NCBI RefSeq assembly: GCF_014076495.1
Contig: NZ_CP043575.1
Span: 1,798,001-1,862,000 of the forward strand
Source of the DNA: Comamonas koreensis
Lineage (GTDB): Bacteria > Pseudomonadota > Gammaproteobacteria > Burkholderiales > Burkholderiaceae_C
Length of the DNA stretch: 64,000 nucleotides
Direction: 5' to 3'
In this document: positions 1 to 8,775 of the stretch, one piece after another
Numbering within the stretch: the first letter of the stretch is position 1
How the letters are laid out: every line of letters starts with the position of its first letter
Notes under the pieces: generated by a model
Told to the model about the DNA's origin: nothing
What the model saw: only the letters and a program-made list of their open reading frames with translations
The model's database searches: none
Translations under genes and position numbers: made by a program

Positions 1-450
1 CATGTTGATATCGACCACGCGGCCCTTGGCCCCGGGCTTGTCCAGGCCATCGAGCACCTCGATGTAGTCGCCCAGCCGGTAGGGCCGCACGGTGAAGATC
101 AGCACCGCACAGAAGAAGTTGGACAGCACGCTCCAGGCGGCGAAGAAGGCCACAGCGCCAACGGCGGCAAAGCCCGAGAACGCCGTCCACAGCACGGTGG
201 CGCTCACTCCCAGGCGCTCCAGAATCAACAGGCAGGTGCCGCCAATGATGAGCCAGCGCACCAGGCCCTTGATCGGCACGGCCAGTTCCAGCGGCCAGTG
301 GTAGTGCTGGGCCACGCGGGTGATGAGCTTGCGGGTGACATAGTTGAGCGTGATGGCCAGCAGCAGGATCAAGGTGATCTGCATCGCCGGCACGATGATG
401 TCCACCCATTCGGTGGCCCAGTCAGGGATCAAGAGTTTGAGTCGGTTCAT
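1..450 (-). CDS. MscS-family mechanosensitive ion channel (partial, C-terminus outside window)
   Basis: The frame opens at ATG 450 and runs off the left edge without a stop, giving the first 150 residues. The translation begins MNRLKLLIPDWATEW and shows hydrophobic segments near residues 18-38 and 63-83. A third segment near 88-125 is rich in Gly and Ala and is followed by RPYRLGDYIEV, the typical junction between the pore helix and the beta domain of MscS channels. Such channels open under membrane tension and release solutes during hypo-osmotic shock. The gene lies 90 bp downstream of an unknown membrane-protein gene on the same strand. The family call is firm; the subfamily cannot be set because the C-terminal domain is missing. 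Confidence 0.85.
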   Translation of the reverse strand, partial: MNRLKLLIPDWATEWVDIIVPAMQITLILLLAITLNYVTRKLITRVAQHYHWPLELAVPIKGLVRWLIIGGTCLLILERLGVSATVLWTAFSGFAAVGAVAFFAAWSVLSNFFCAVLIFTVRPYRLGDYIEVLDGLDKPGAKGRVVDINM

Positions 451-540
451 GGCAGGCGTCGGGAGCGCAGCGGGTGCAAAGCAGCCCGTGGTGGTGGATG
501 CGCCGATTATCGGCGACGAGGGGCCGCGTTGGGGCCGCGT

Positions 541-1554
541 TCAGGCCAGCGGCAGCTGGCTTTCTTCGGCCCGGCAGGCCTCGTCATGCCAATCGACCAG
601 CGCCTGGATATCCATCGCAATGCGGGCCTGGCCCAGCTGCGCAACGAAGCGGCAGGCGCTGTACTGCGCCGCTTGCTTGTCGTAGACATGCGTCCAGTCT
701 GCGCGCGCTGCCAGCTGGTTGGCCGCGACCGGCCAGCGCCGCACCTGCGGGCTGGGGCCGGACATGCCCATGCGCCAGGGCTTACCGGTGACGCGGGCGC
801 GAAAGCACTGCTGCTGCAGGCACAGGCGCTGGTAGATCGGATCGACCTGCAACGCAGAGAACAGGTCCTGCACTGCGCTGTCGCTGGGCGCCATGGCCTC
901 ATGGGTGACGATGATGCGCAGGCCCTTGGGTGTGCTGTAGACGCGCAGACCCCAGTCGGGGTGCTGCTGGCTGAAGGCGGTGACCCGCTCCAGCGCCAGC
1001 TGCCGGGGATCGGCGCTGCCGGCCTGCTTCTGCCGCGCATTCAGCAAGCGCCGGAGCCACAGCGCCATCACCACCACCGTGCCTGCCAGCACCACCATTG
1101 CGGGCAGCGCGCCGCCCTGCGCAAAGATGACAAAGCAGGCCGCCAGCGCAAAGAAAGCCGCGATCAGCAGTGGTGCCGCGCTGGGGGGCTTTGGCTGCGG
1201 CGGGAAGTCCATGTCGGCAATGGCGACATCGGGGGTGTTGAGGCAGTGCGCGCCGTAGCTGTTGCGCGTCATCACCGCCCGGCCGCGCTGGCCCAGAATC
1301 TCTTCGCGGATGGGGGTCTGGTCGTTCAGTCCGTATTCGCCGAGCCGCTCCATGCGCTGAAAGCGGGCATCGAGGTTGCGCGCCTGCGGGGCGCTGAGCA
1401 CCTGGTCGAGCGCGGCCTGGGCGCGCTGCTGCGCATGGGCTTGCGCGGCATCGGGGCTCTGGTCGGACCAGCCCCAGCGCTGGACGGTGGCGCCATGGCG
1501 GGGGCTGGTTTCATGGCGCAGGCGCGCTTGCGCCCAGTAGCGAGGTATCTGCAT
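541..1554 (-). CDS. Hypothetical protein with a central pair of transmembrane segments
   Basis: I do not recognise the function. With ATG 1554 the protein has 337 residues and begins MQIPRYWAQARLRHE; an in-frame ATG at 1599 would add 15 residues that lie inside the lysS terminator, so the internal start is preferred. Residues 1-120 look soluble and Gln/Arg/Ala-rich. Two hydrophobic helices follow at about 127-144 and 150-167, separated by a short turn. A soluble C-terminal domain of about 170 residues contains CLQQQCFRARVTGKPWRMG, which looks conserved in character. The topology suggests both termini on the same side of the inner membrane. It lies between lysS and an MscS channel gene, all on the minus strand, with a terminator separating it from lysS. 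Confidence 0.8.
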   Translation of the reverse strand: MQIPRYWAQARLRHETSPRHGATVQRWGWSDQSPDAAQAHAQQRAQAALDQVLSAPQARNLDARFQRMERLGEYGLNDQTPIREEILGQRGRAVMTRNSYGAHCLNTPDVAIADMDFPPQPKPPSAAPLLIAAFFALAACFVIFAQGGALPAMVVLAGTVVVMALWLRRLLNARQKQAGSADPRQLALERVTAFSQQHPDWGLRVYSTPKGLRIIVTHEAMAPSDSAVQDLFSALQVDPIYQRLCLQQQCFRARVTGKPWRMGMSGPSPQVRRWPVAANQLAARADWTHVYDKQAAQYSACRFVAQLGQARIAMDIQALVDWHDEACRAEESQLPLA

Positions 1555-1584
1555 GCAGGCCAGTATATCGGCGGCAACTGGCCA

Positions 1585-1625
1585 TGAAAAAAGCGGCACA
1601 GGCTCTGGGCAGAACCTGTGCCGCT
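1585..1625 (-). terminator. Intrinsic terminator of lysS
   Basis: A perfect 11-bp stem (AGCGGCACAGG at 1592-1602 pairing with 1615-1625) has a 12-nt loop. Read on the minus strand it is followed by a run of seven U. It starts about 37 bp after the lysS stop. Confidence 0.9.
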
Positions 1626-1661
1626 GGGCGCAGTTGGCAGGCCGGGGGCCTGCGGGGCGCT

Positions 1662-3203
1662 TTATTGCTCCCGGCGCAGTGCGGGGAACAGGATGATGTC
1701 GCGGATGCTGGCGCTGTCGGTCAGCAGCATCATGAAGCGGTCGATACCGATGCCGCAGCCGCCGGTGGGGGGCATGCCGTACTCGAGGGCGCGCACAAAG
1801 TCGTGGTCGTAATACATGGCTTCGTCATCGCCGCCATCCTTGGCAGCGACCTGGGCGTTGAAGCGCGCGGCCTGGTCTTCGGCGTCGTTGAGCTCCGAGA
1901 AGCCGTTGCCGAACTCGCGTCCGGTGATGTAGAGCTCAAAGCGCTCCGTCACTTCGGGGCGGTCATCGTTGGCGCGGGCCAGCGGGCTGATCTCGGTCGG
2001 GTGCTCCATGATGAAGGTGGGGTTCCAGAGCTTGTCCTCGACCACTTCCTCGAAGTACAGCACCTGCAGGCTGGCCAGCGTGCGGCCAGCCAGCTTGTCT
2101 TTCTCCTCCTTCATGCCCAGCTTCTTCAAGGCATTGGTGAGCCATTCGCGGTTGCCCACGTTCTCGCCGGCATCGGTGTACTTGACGATGGCTTCGGTAA
2201 TCGTCAGGCGCTCGAAAGGCTTGCTCAGGTCCACCGGCTTGCCGCCATAGGTCAGCTCCAGGGTGCCCACGGCCTTCATCGCCGCGTCGCGGATCAGTGC
2301 TTCGGTGTAGTCCATCAGATCGCGGTAGTTCCAGTAGGCCGCGTAGAACTCCATCATCGTGAACTCGGGGTTGTGGCGCACCGACACCCCTTCGTTGCGG
2401 AAGTTGCGGTTGATCTCGAACACGCGCTCGAAGCCGCCCACGATCAGGCGCTTGAGGTAGAGCTCAGGCGCAATGCGCAGGTACATCTCCTGGTCCAGCG
2501 CATTGTGGTGGGTGATGAAGGGCTTGGCATTGGCACCACCGGGGATGGGATGCAGCATGGGGGTTTCCACTTCGAGGAAGCCGTGCTCGACCATGAACTC
2601 GCGGATGCCGGAGACCGCCTTGGAACGGGCCACAAAGCGCTTGCGGGCCTCTTCGTCGGTCATCAGGTCGACATAGCGCTGGCGCACCTTCTGCTCCAGA
2701 TCGGCCATGCCGTGGAACTTGTCGGGCATGGGGCGCAGGCTCTTGGTGAGCATGCGGATCTGGGCCACCTTGATCGACAGCTCGCCGGTCTTGGTCTTCA
2801 TCAGCTGGCCTTCGGCACCGATGATGTCGCCCAGATCCCACTTCTTGAAATCTGCGTACAGCTCTTCGCCCACCGCATCGCGGGTGACGTAGAGCTGGAT
2901 GCGGCCGGTGGCATCCTGCACGGTGGCAAAGCTGGCCTTGCCCATCACGCGCTTGAGCATCATGCGGCCGCCGACGCTGACGGTCAGCGCAGCCGCGTCC
3001 AGGTCAGCGGCGTCTTTTTCGGCATGGGCCGCAATCAGGTCGGCAGCGCGGTCGGCGGGCTTGAAGTCATTGGGGAAAGCCACACCTTTGCCTTGGCGCT
3101 GTGCTTCGCGCAGGGCTTTGAGTTTTTCACGGCGCTCGGCAATCAGTTGGTTTTCGTCGTGCGCAACCGGCGCGGTCTCGGGAGTGGTGTGGTTTTCAGA
3201 CAT
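1662..3203 (-). CDS. lysS: Lysyl-tRNA synthetase, class II
   Basis: Charges tRNA-Lys with lysine in the cytoplasm. The 513-residue protein is close to E. coli LysS (505). The N-terminal OB-fold anticodon-binding domain spans roughly residues 65-185. The catalytic core carries class II motif 2 ([19 protein letters not shown]) and motif 3 ([13 protein letters not shown]) near the C-terminus. The start [10 protein letters not shown] at 3203 is chosen; an upstream in-frame ATG at 3236 would add 11 residues without support. It is convergent with nothing and diverges from yggT across a 266-bp gap. Confidence 0.97.
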   Translation of the reverse strand: MSENHTTPETAPVAHDENQLIAERREKLKALREAQRQGKGVAFPNDFKPADRAADLIAAHAEKDAADLDAAALTVSVGGRMMLKRVMGKASFATVQDATGRIQLYVTRDAVGEELYADFKKWDLGDIIGAEGQLMKTKTGELSIKVAQIRMLTKSLRPMPDKFHGMADLEQKVRQRYVDLMTDEEARKRFVARSKAVSGIREFMVEHGFLEVETPMLHPIPGGANAKPFITHHNALDQEMYLRIAPELYLKRLIVGGFERVFEINRNFRNEGVSVRHNPEFTMMEFYAAYWNYRDLMDYTEALIRDAAMKAVGTLELTYGGKPVDLSKPFERLTITEAIVKYTDAGENVGNREWLTNALKKLGMKEEKDKLAGRTLASLQVLYFEEVVEDKLWNPTFIMEHPTEISPLARANDDRPEVTERFELYITGREFGNGFSELNDAEDQAARFNAQVAAKDGGDDEAMYYDHDFVRALEYGMPPTGGCGIGIDRFMMLLTDSASIRDIILFPALRREQ

Positions 3204-3410
3204 GAAGAGGCCAGCATTGCGCTGGTAAACGGCCAAAACCTGTCATTTTAAGATTTTTAGCGCACCCCTTGCCGGCAATTGCCGTAGTGTCCGACTGCTG
3301 CACCGCTTTTCGTCCCTGGCCGCCAGGGGGATTTGCGGCCACTGGCGCACACTGCGAGCCTAGAATAACTGCTTCAAGCCCTTTGCAATGGGCCTGTCAG
3401 CTTCATTTTT

Positions 3411-3434
3411 AATAGCAAATTCAATAGCAAATTT
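3411..3434. repeat. Short tandem repeat (2 x 12 nt) upstream of yggT
   Basis: The unit AATAGCAAATTC is followed directly by AATAGCAAATTT. It lies 36 bp before the yggT start, next to a small hairpin (TCGGGA at 3442-3447 pairing with TCCCGA at 3452-3457). It resembles degenerate AT-rich intergenic repeats common in Comamonadaceae, but that link is from memory. Confidence 0.5.
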
Positions 3435-3469
3435 TGCGCAATCGGGACCGATCCCGACTGGAAACACCG

Positions 3470-4027
3470 ATGCTTTTTCAAATCCTGTCCCTGCTGCTCA
3501 ATATTGCAGGCGGTCTGCTGACCGGCGCATGCCTGCTGCGCTGGTACATGCAGTACCAGCGCATCTCCTTCAACAACCCGCTGGGGCAGCTGGTGCTGGC
3601 GCTGACCAGCTGGATGGTGCTGCCCTTGCGCAGGATCACCAAGGGGCTGCCCGGTGGCGACTGGGCCAGCATCCTGGGTGCCTGGCTGGTGCAGGTGGTC
3701 CAGTTTGTGCTGCTGTGGCTGGTCTCGGGCGGCCTCGCATCACTGCTGTCGGTGCTGGTGGTCGCCACCATTGGCGTGGCCAATATCGCCATCTCCACGA
3801 TGGTGGTGGTGACCCTGGTGCACGCCGTGCTGTCCTGGCTGTCCTCGGGCAATGCAGTGATGAATGCCGTGTTCCACCAGCTCACCGCGCCGCTGCTGCG
3901 CCCCTTGCGCAAGGTCATTCCGCTCATTGGCGGGGTCGATCTGTCGCCCATCGTGCTGCTGGTGGGCTTGCAGATCATCTCCATCATGCTGGCCCACCTG
4001 CAGTCGCGCCTGTTGATGGCGGTGTGA
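3470..4027 (+). CDS. YggT family integral membrane protein
   Basis: The 185-residue protein starts at ATG 3470 with MLFQILSLLLNIAGG and ends just before a terminator. It has four hydrophobic segments arranged as two similar halves, each a hydrophobic pair followed by a basic stretch (LPLRRITKGLPG in the first half, LLRPLRKVIPLIGGVDLSPIV in the second). This duplicated pattern and the length match YggT proteins (E. coli YggT, 188 residues). YggT proteins sit in the inner membrane; roles in osmotic tolerance and cell division have been proposed but no biochemical activity is established. It stands alone, divergent from lysS and convergent with accD. Confidence 0.92.
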   Translation: MLFQILSLLLNIAGGLLTGACLLRWYMQYQRISFNNPLGQLVLALTSWMVLPLRRITKGLPGGDWASILGAWLVQVVQFVLLWLVSGGLASLLSVLVVATIGVANIAISTMVVVTLVHAVLSWLSSGNAVMNAVFHQLTAPLLRPLRKVIPLIGGVDLSPIVLLVGLQIISIMLAHLQSRLLMAV

Positions 4028-4057
4028 TACGGTAGTGGGGCCGGAGCCCAGACGCAG

Positions 4058-4082
4058 AAAAACCGCCAGAGGCGGTTTTTTT
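4058..4082. terminator. Bidirectional intrinsic terminator between yggT and accD
   Basis: AACCGCC at 4061-4067 pairs with GGCGGTT at 4071-4077 around an AGA loop. Poly-A lies upstream and poly-T downstream, so it can end both the rightward yggT transcript and the leftward truA-trp-accD transcript. Confidence 0.9.
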
Positions 4083-4130
4083 GTGGGTGTTTAGCGCCCC
4101 AAGCGGGGCCACTGGGCCGCGCCGGGCCGA

Positions 4131-5003
4131 TCAGGCCACCGCGTCAGCGGGCAGGCGCTGCAGCATGGCCAGGCTGCTGGCAATGCGGTCGCGCAGCTCG
4201 CGGCGGTCGACAATCATGTCCACGCCACCCTTTTGCTGCAGGAACTCGGCGCGCTGGAAGCCCTCTGGCAGCTTGACGCGCACGGTGTTCTCGATCACGC
4301 GCGGGCCGGCAAAGCCGATCAGCGCCTTGGGCTCGGCCATGACGATATCGCCCATGAAGGCAAAACCGGCAGACACGCCGCCCATCGTCGGATCGGTCAG
4401 CACGCTGATGTAGGGCAGGCCCTTCTTGGCAAATCGGGTCAGCGCGGCATTGGTCTTGGCCATCTGCATCAGGCTGAGCAGGCCCTCCTGCATGCGCGCG
4501 CCGCCGGTGGCGGTAAAGCACACAAACGGCACCTTTTGCTCGATGGCGGTTTCAACGCCGCGCACAAAGCGCTCGCCAACGACCGAGCCCATCGAGCCGC
4601 CCATGAATTCAAACTCGAAGCAGGCGACCACCAGGTTGATGCTCTTGACCGAGCCACCCATGACGACCAGTGCATCGGTCTCGCCGGTGTTTTCCAGAGC
4701 TTCCTTGAGGCGCTCGGGGTACTTGCGGCTGTCCTTGAACTTCAGCGCATCGACGGGCAGCACTTCCTGGCCAATCTCGTAGCGGCCTTCGGCGTCGAGG
4801 AACTGGTTCAGGCGCGCGCGCGCCGACATGCGGTGGTGGTGGCTGCACTTGGGGCAGACATTGAAGTTGTGCTCCAGGTCGGCCTTGTACAGCACGGCTT
4901 CGCATGCAGGGCACTTGATCCACAGACCTTCGGGCATCTGGCGACGCTCGGCCGGGTCGGTGTGCTGGATCTTGGCGGGTAACAGTTTCTCTAGCCAGGA
5001 CAT
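4131..5003 (-). CDS. accD: Acetyl-CoA carboxylase carboxyltransferase, beta subunit
   Basis: Transfers the carboxyl group from carboxybiotin to acetyl-CoA, together with AccA, to make malonyl-CoA for fatty-acid synthesis. The 290-residue protein begins [13 protein letters not shown]. Near residues 25-50 it shows the four-Cys zinc ribbon (CPACEAVLY and CPKCSHH). The carboxyltransferase crotonase-like core contains [19 protein letters not shown] and [13 protein letters not shown]. The start at 5003 follows these signature residues; the in-frame ATG at 5027 adds only MREQRKTT. It is the last gene of the truA-trpF-trpB-trpA-accD run, 60 bp after trpA. folC, which often follows accD in relatives, is absent here. 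Confidence 0.97.
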   Translation of the reverse strand: MSWLEKLLPAKIQHTDPAERRQMPEGLWIKCPACEAVLYKADLEHNFNVCPKCSHHHRMSARARLNQFLDAEGRYEIGQEVLPVDALKFKDSRKYPERLKEALENTGETDALVVMGGSVKSINLVVACFEFEFMGGSMGSVVGERFVRGVETAIEQKVPFVCFTATGGARMQEGLLSLMQMAKTNAALTRFAKKGLPYISVLTDPTMGGVSAGFAFMGDIVMAEPKALIGFAGPRVIENTVRVKLPEGFQRAEFLQQKGGVDMIVDRRELRDRIASSLAMLQRLPADAVA

Positions 5004-5063
5004 GGTTGTTTTCCTTTGCTCTCGCACTCAAGGGGCTGCGCACGGCGCAGCCCAGGAGGCGCA

Positions 5064-5869
5064 TTATGCGTCAAGCGCCTTGCGGATGCCACGCAAAAAA
5101 TCGGAGACCAGCGCCACGACTTTCTCGTGCGGCTGGTTTTCGATCAGCTGGATGATGCGGGTGCCGATCACCACGGCATCGGCCACCTTGCCGATGGCCT
5201 GGGCCGTCTGCGCATCGCGAATGCCAAAGCCCACGCCCACAGGGATGTGCACATGCTGGCGGATCAGCGGCAGCATCGCCTCGACGGCGCCGGTATCGAG
5301 CGTGCCCGCACCGGTGACGCCCTTGAGCGAGACGTAGTACACATAGCCACTGGCCACGCGCGCCACCTGCTGCATGCGCTCTTGCGTGGAGGTGGGCGCC
5401 AGCAGGAAGATGAGGTCCATGCCATGCGCACGCAGATCGGCCGCAAAGGCTTCGCATTCTTCGGGCGGGTAGTCTACCACCAGCAGGCCATCGACTCCGG
5501 CGGCAGCGGCATCGCGCACAAAGGCGCCCTTGCCATGCAGCTGGTCATAGCGCTCGACCGGGTTGGCGTAGCCCATCAGCACCACAGGGGTGGTGTTGTC
5601 CTTGACGCGGAACTCGGCCACCATGGCCAGCACCTGCTTCATGCCGATGCCCAGCGACAGGGCTTTTTCTCCGGCCTTCTGGATGACGATGCCATCGGCC
5701 ATCGGGTCCGAGAAGGGCACGCCCAGCTCGATCACATTGGCGCCGGCATCGACCATGCCATGCATCAGCGCAGGCGTGATGTCGGCAAACGGAAAGCCGG
5801 CAGTGACATAGGGGATCAAGGCCTTGCGGCCGGCCAGTTTCAGCTGGTCAAAAGTTGCGGCGATACGGC

Positions 5870-5873
<4 letters not shown>
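5064..5873 (-). CDS. trpA: Tryptophan synthase alpha subunit
   Basis: Cleaves indole-3-glycerol phosphate to indole and glyceraldehyde-3-phosphate; indole is channelled to TrpB. The protein is 269 residues, the usual length. Diagnostic stretches are [24 protein letters not shown] (catalytic acidic residues) and the phosphate-binding VGVGFGIRD. Its ATG at 5871-5873 overlaps the trpB stop in an ATGA arrangement, which implies translational coupling and equal output of the two subunits. Confidence 0.97.
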
Positions 5874-7130
<1,257 letters not shown>

Positions 7131-7138
<8 letters not shown>

Positions 7139-7853
7139 GGAAGGGATTCTTGGCAAGTAGTGTGTCAGCGGCACGCACGGCAGCGACAAACTGTTGGATT
7201 TTTTCGGCGTCCTTGGTGCCCTTGATGGGTTTGCCATCGGCACCAGTCATCTCAACGCCGGAGCTCACATCCACCGCGAGCGAGATGCAGCGCGGTCTGA
7301 CTTGCACAATGCCATCGGTCACGTTTGCAGGCGTGAGTCCACCAGACAAAACGAGATGAGAGGCTACGTTTGTTGGAAGCAGTGACCAATTGAATGCTTT
7401 GCCGCCGCCGCCGAACCCCTCGACATGGGCGTCGAGCAGGATGGCCTTGGCGTGTGAATATCGATGGGCATATTCTACGAGGTCGAACTGCACCGCAGCG
7501 TCGCCAAGGGGTATGCGTGCGGCGCGCAAAAAGCTGCGCTCGCCGCCGCCCGTCGACGCCAGGCATTGCTCCGGGCTCTCGTCGCCATGGAACTGGGCGA
7601 TGGCGCCGGGCACGCGGGCGCAGGCAGCCATTACCTGGGCCGGGGTCTCGTTGACAAACAGCAGCACGGGGGTGACGAAGGCGGGCAGGCGGCGAGCCAG
7701 CTCAGCGGCGCGCTCGGCGGTCACGGCCCGGGGGCTGGCGGGGTAGAGCACAAAGCCGATGGCATCGGCGCCGGCGGCCACGGCCGCGTCCACATCCTGT
7801 TCGCGGGTCAGGCCACAGATCTTGATGCGGGTGCGGCCCGCAGTTGCTTGCAT
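7131..7853 (-). CDS. trpF: Phosphoribosylanthranilate isomerase
   Basis: Converts N-(5-phosphoribosyl)anthranilate to CdRP by an Amadori rearrangement. The 240-residue beta/alpha barrel starts [18 protein letters not shown], where KICGLT is the family N-terminal motif with the catalytic Cys. The catalytic Asp is within [18 protein letters not shown] and the phosphate site is [11 protein letters not shown]. It is 22 bp downstream of truA and overlaps trpB. trpE, trpG, trpD and trpC are not in this window, so tryptophan genes are split across the chromosome, as usual in this family. Confidence 0.96.
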
Positions 7854-7875
7854 GGCGGTCAATGGAGCTCCTTGT

Positions 7876-8694
7876 TCAGGCAAACCAGTCAAACGATATG
7901 GCCTCGCTGGGCAGGCCCCAGTGCGCATCGTACTGCGGGCCCAGAAAGTACAGGCCATCGGGCGAGAAGGTGGGGGCGGCGGTCTCGCGGCTGCGCGCGT
8001 CGAGCACCTCTTGCATCCACTCTGGCGGCTTGGTGCCCTGGCCAATCACGACCAGGCAGCCCATGATGTTGCGGATCATGTGGTGCAGGAAGGCGCTGCC
8101 CTGGAAATCAAAGCGCCAGTAGCAGGACGGCACGCCATCGCGCGAGGCACTGGCGCGCTGGGCGCTGCGGCCAATATTGATCGCATACAAGGTCTTGACG
8201 GGCGACTTGGCCTGGCAGCCGGCGGCGCGGAACGAGGAGAAATCATGCTCGCCCAGCAGATACTGCACCGCGCGCTCCATAGCCTGCAGATCCAGCGGCT
8301 GGAACACCCAGCCGACCCTGCCATGCTCCACGCTGGGGCGCACCGGCGACTGCAGCAAGGCATAGCCATAGCGGCGGGATGTAGCGCAGGCGCGGCTGTG
8401 GAAGGCATTGGGCACGTTGCGCGCCCATTGCACGGCTATATCCTTGGGCAAGAAGGTGTTGGTGCCACGCACCCAGGAGGCCTCGCTGCGCTCGACAGGG
8501 GCGTCGAAATGCACCACCTGCATGAGGCCGTGCACACCGGCATCGGTGCGGCCAGCGCAAATGGTGGAGAGGGGGGAGGCGGCAAAGCGGCTCAGCGCCG
8601 CTTCTAGATGGTCTTGGACAGTGTTGCCGCTGGGCTGGCTTTGCCAGCCCTGGTAGGCCTGTCCGTTGTAGGTGATGCCCAGGGCGATTCGCAT
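7876..8694 (-). CDS. truA: tRNA pseudouridine(38-40) synthase
   Basis: Isomerises uridines 38, 39 and 40 of the tRNA anticodon stem. The protein is 272 residues starting MRIALGITYNGQAYQGWQ. The catalytic Asp lies in CAGRTDAGVHGLMQV and the C-terminal region has FLHHMIRNIMG, a TruA hallmark. The ATG at 8694 is preferred to one at 8721 inside the upstream hairpin region. It is the first gene after the fimV terminator and so probably has its own promoter or relies on read-through. Confidence 0.96.
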   Translation of the reverse strand: MRIALGITYNGQAYQGWQSQPSGNTVQDHLEAALSRFAASPLSTICAGRTDAGVHGLMQVVHFDAPVERSEASWVRGTNTFLPKDIAVQWARNVPNAFHSRACATSRRYGYALLQSPVRPSVEHGRVGWVFQPLDLQAMERAVQYLLGEHDFSSFRAAGCQAKSPVKTLYAINIGRSAQRASASRDGVPSCYWRFDFQGSAFLHHMIRNIMGCLVVIGQGTKPPEWMQEVLDARSRETAAPTFSPDGLYFLGPQYDAHWGLPSEAISFDWFA

Positions 8695-8730
8695 GGCGCC
8701 ATCATAAGGCTGCCGGCCCACCCGGCCATG

Positions 8731-8753
8731 AAAAAGCCCCGCAGAGCGGGGCT
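8731..8753 (-). terminator. Intrinsic terminator of fimV
   Basis: AGCCCCGC at 8735-8742 pairs with GCGGGGCT at 8746-8753 around a 3-nt loop. On the minus strand five U follow. It lies 22 bp after the fimV stop and 36 bp before truA. Confidence 0.9.
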
Positions 8754-8775
8754 GGTGCCAAGGAGCGGCTGCGGG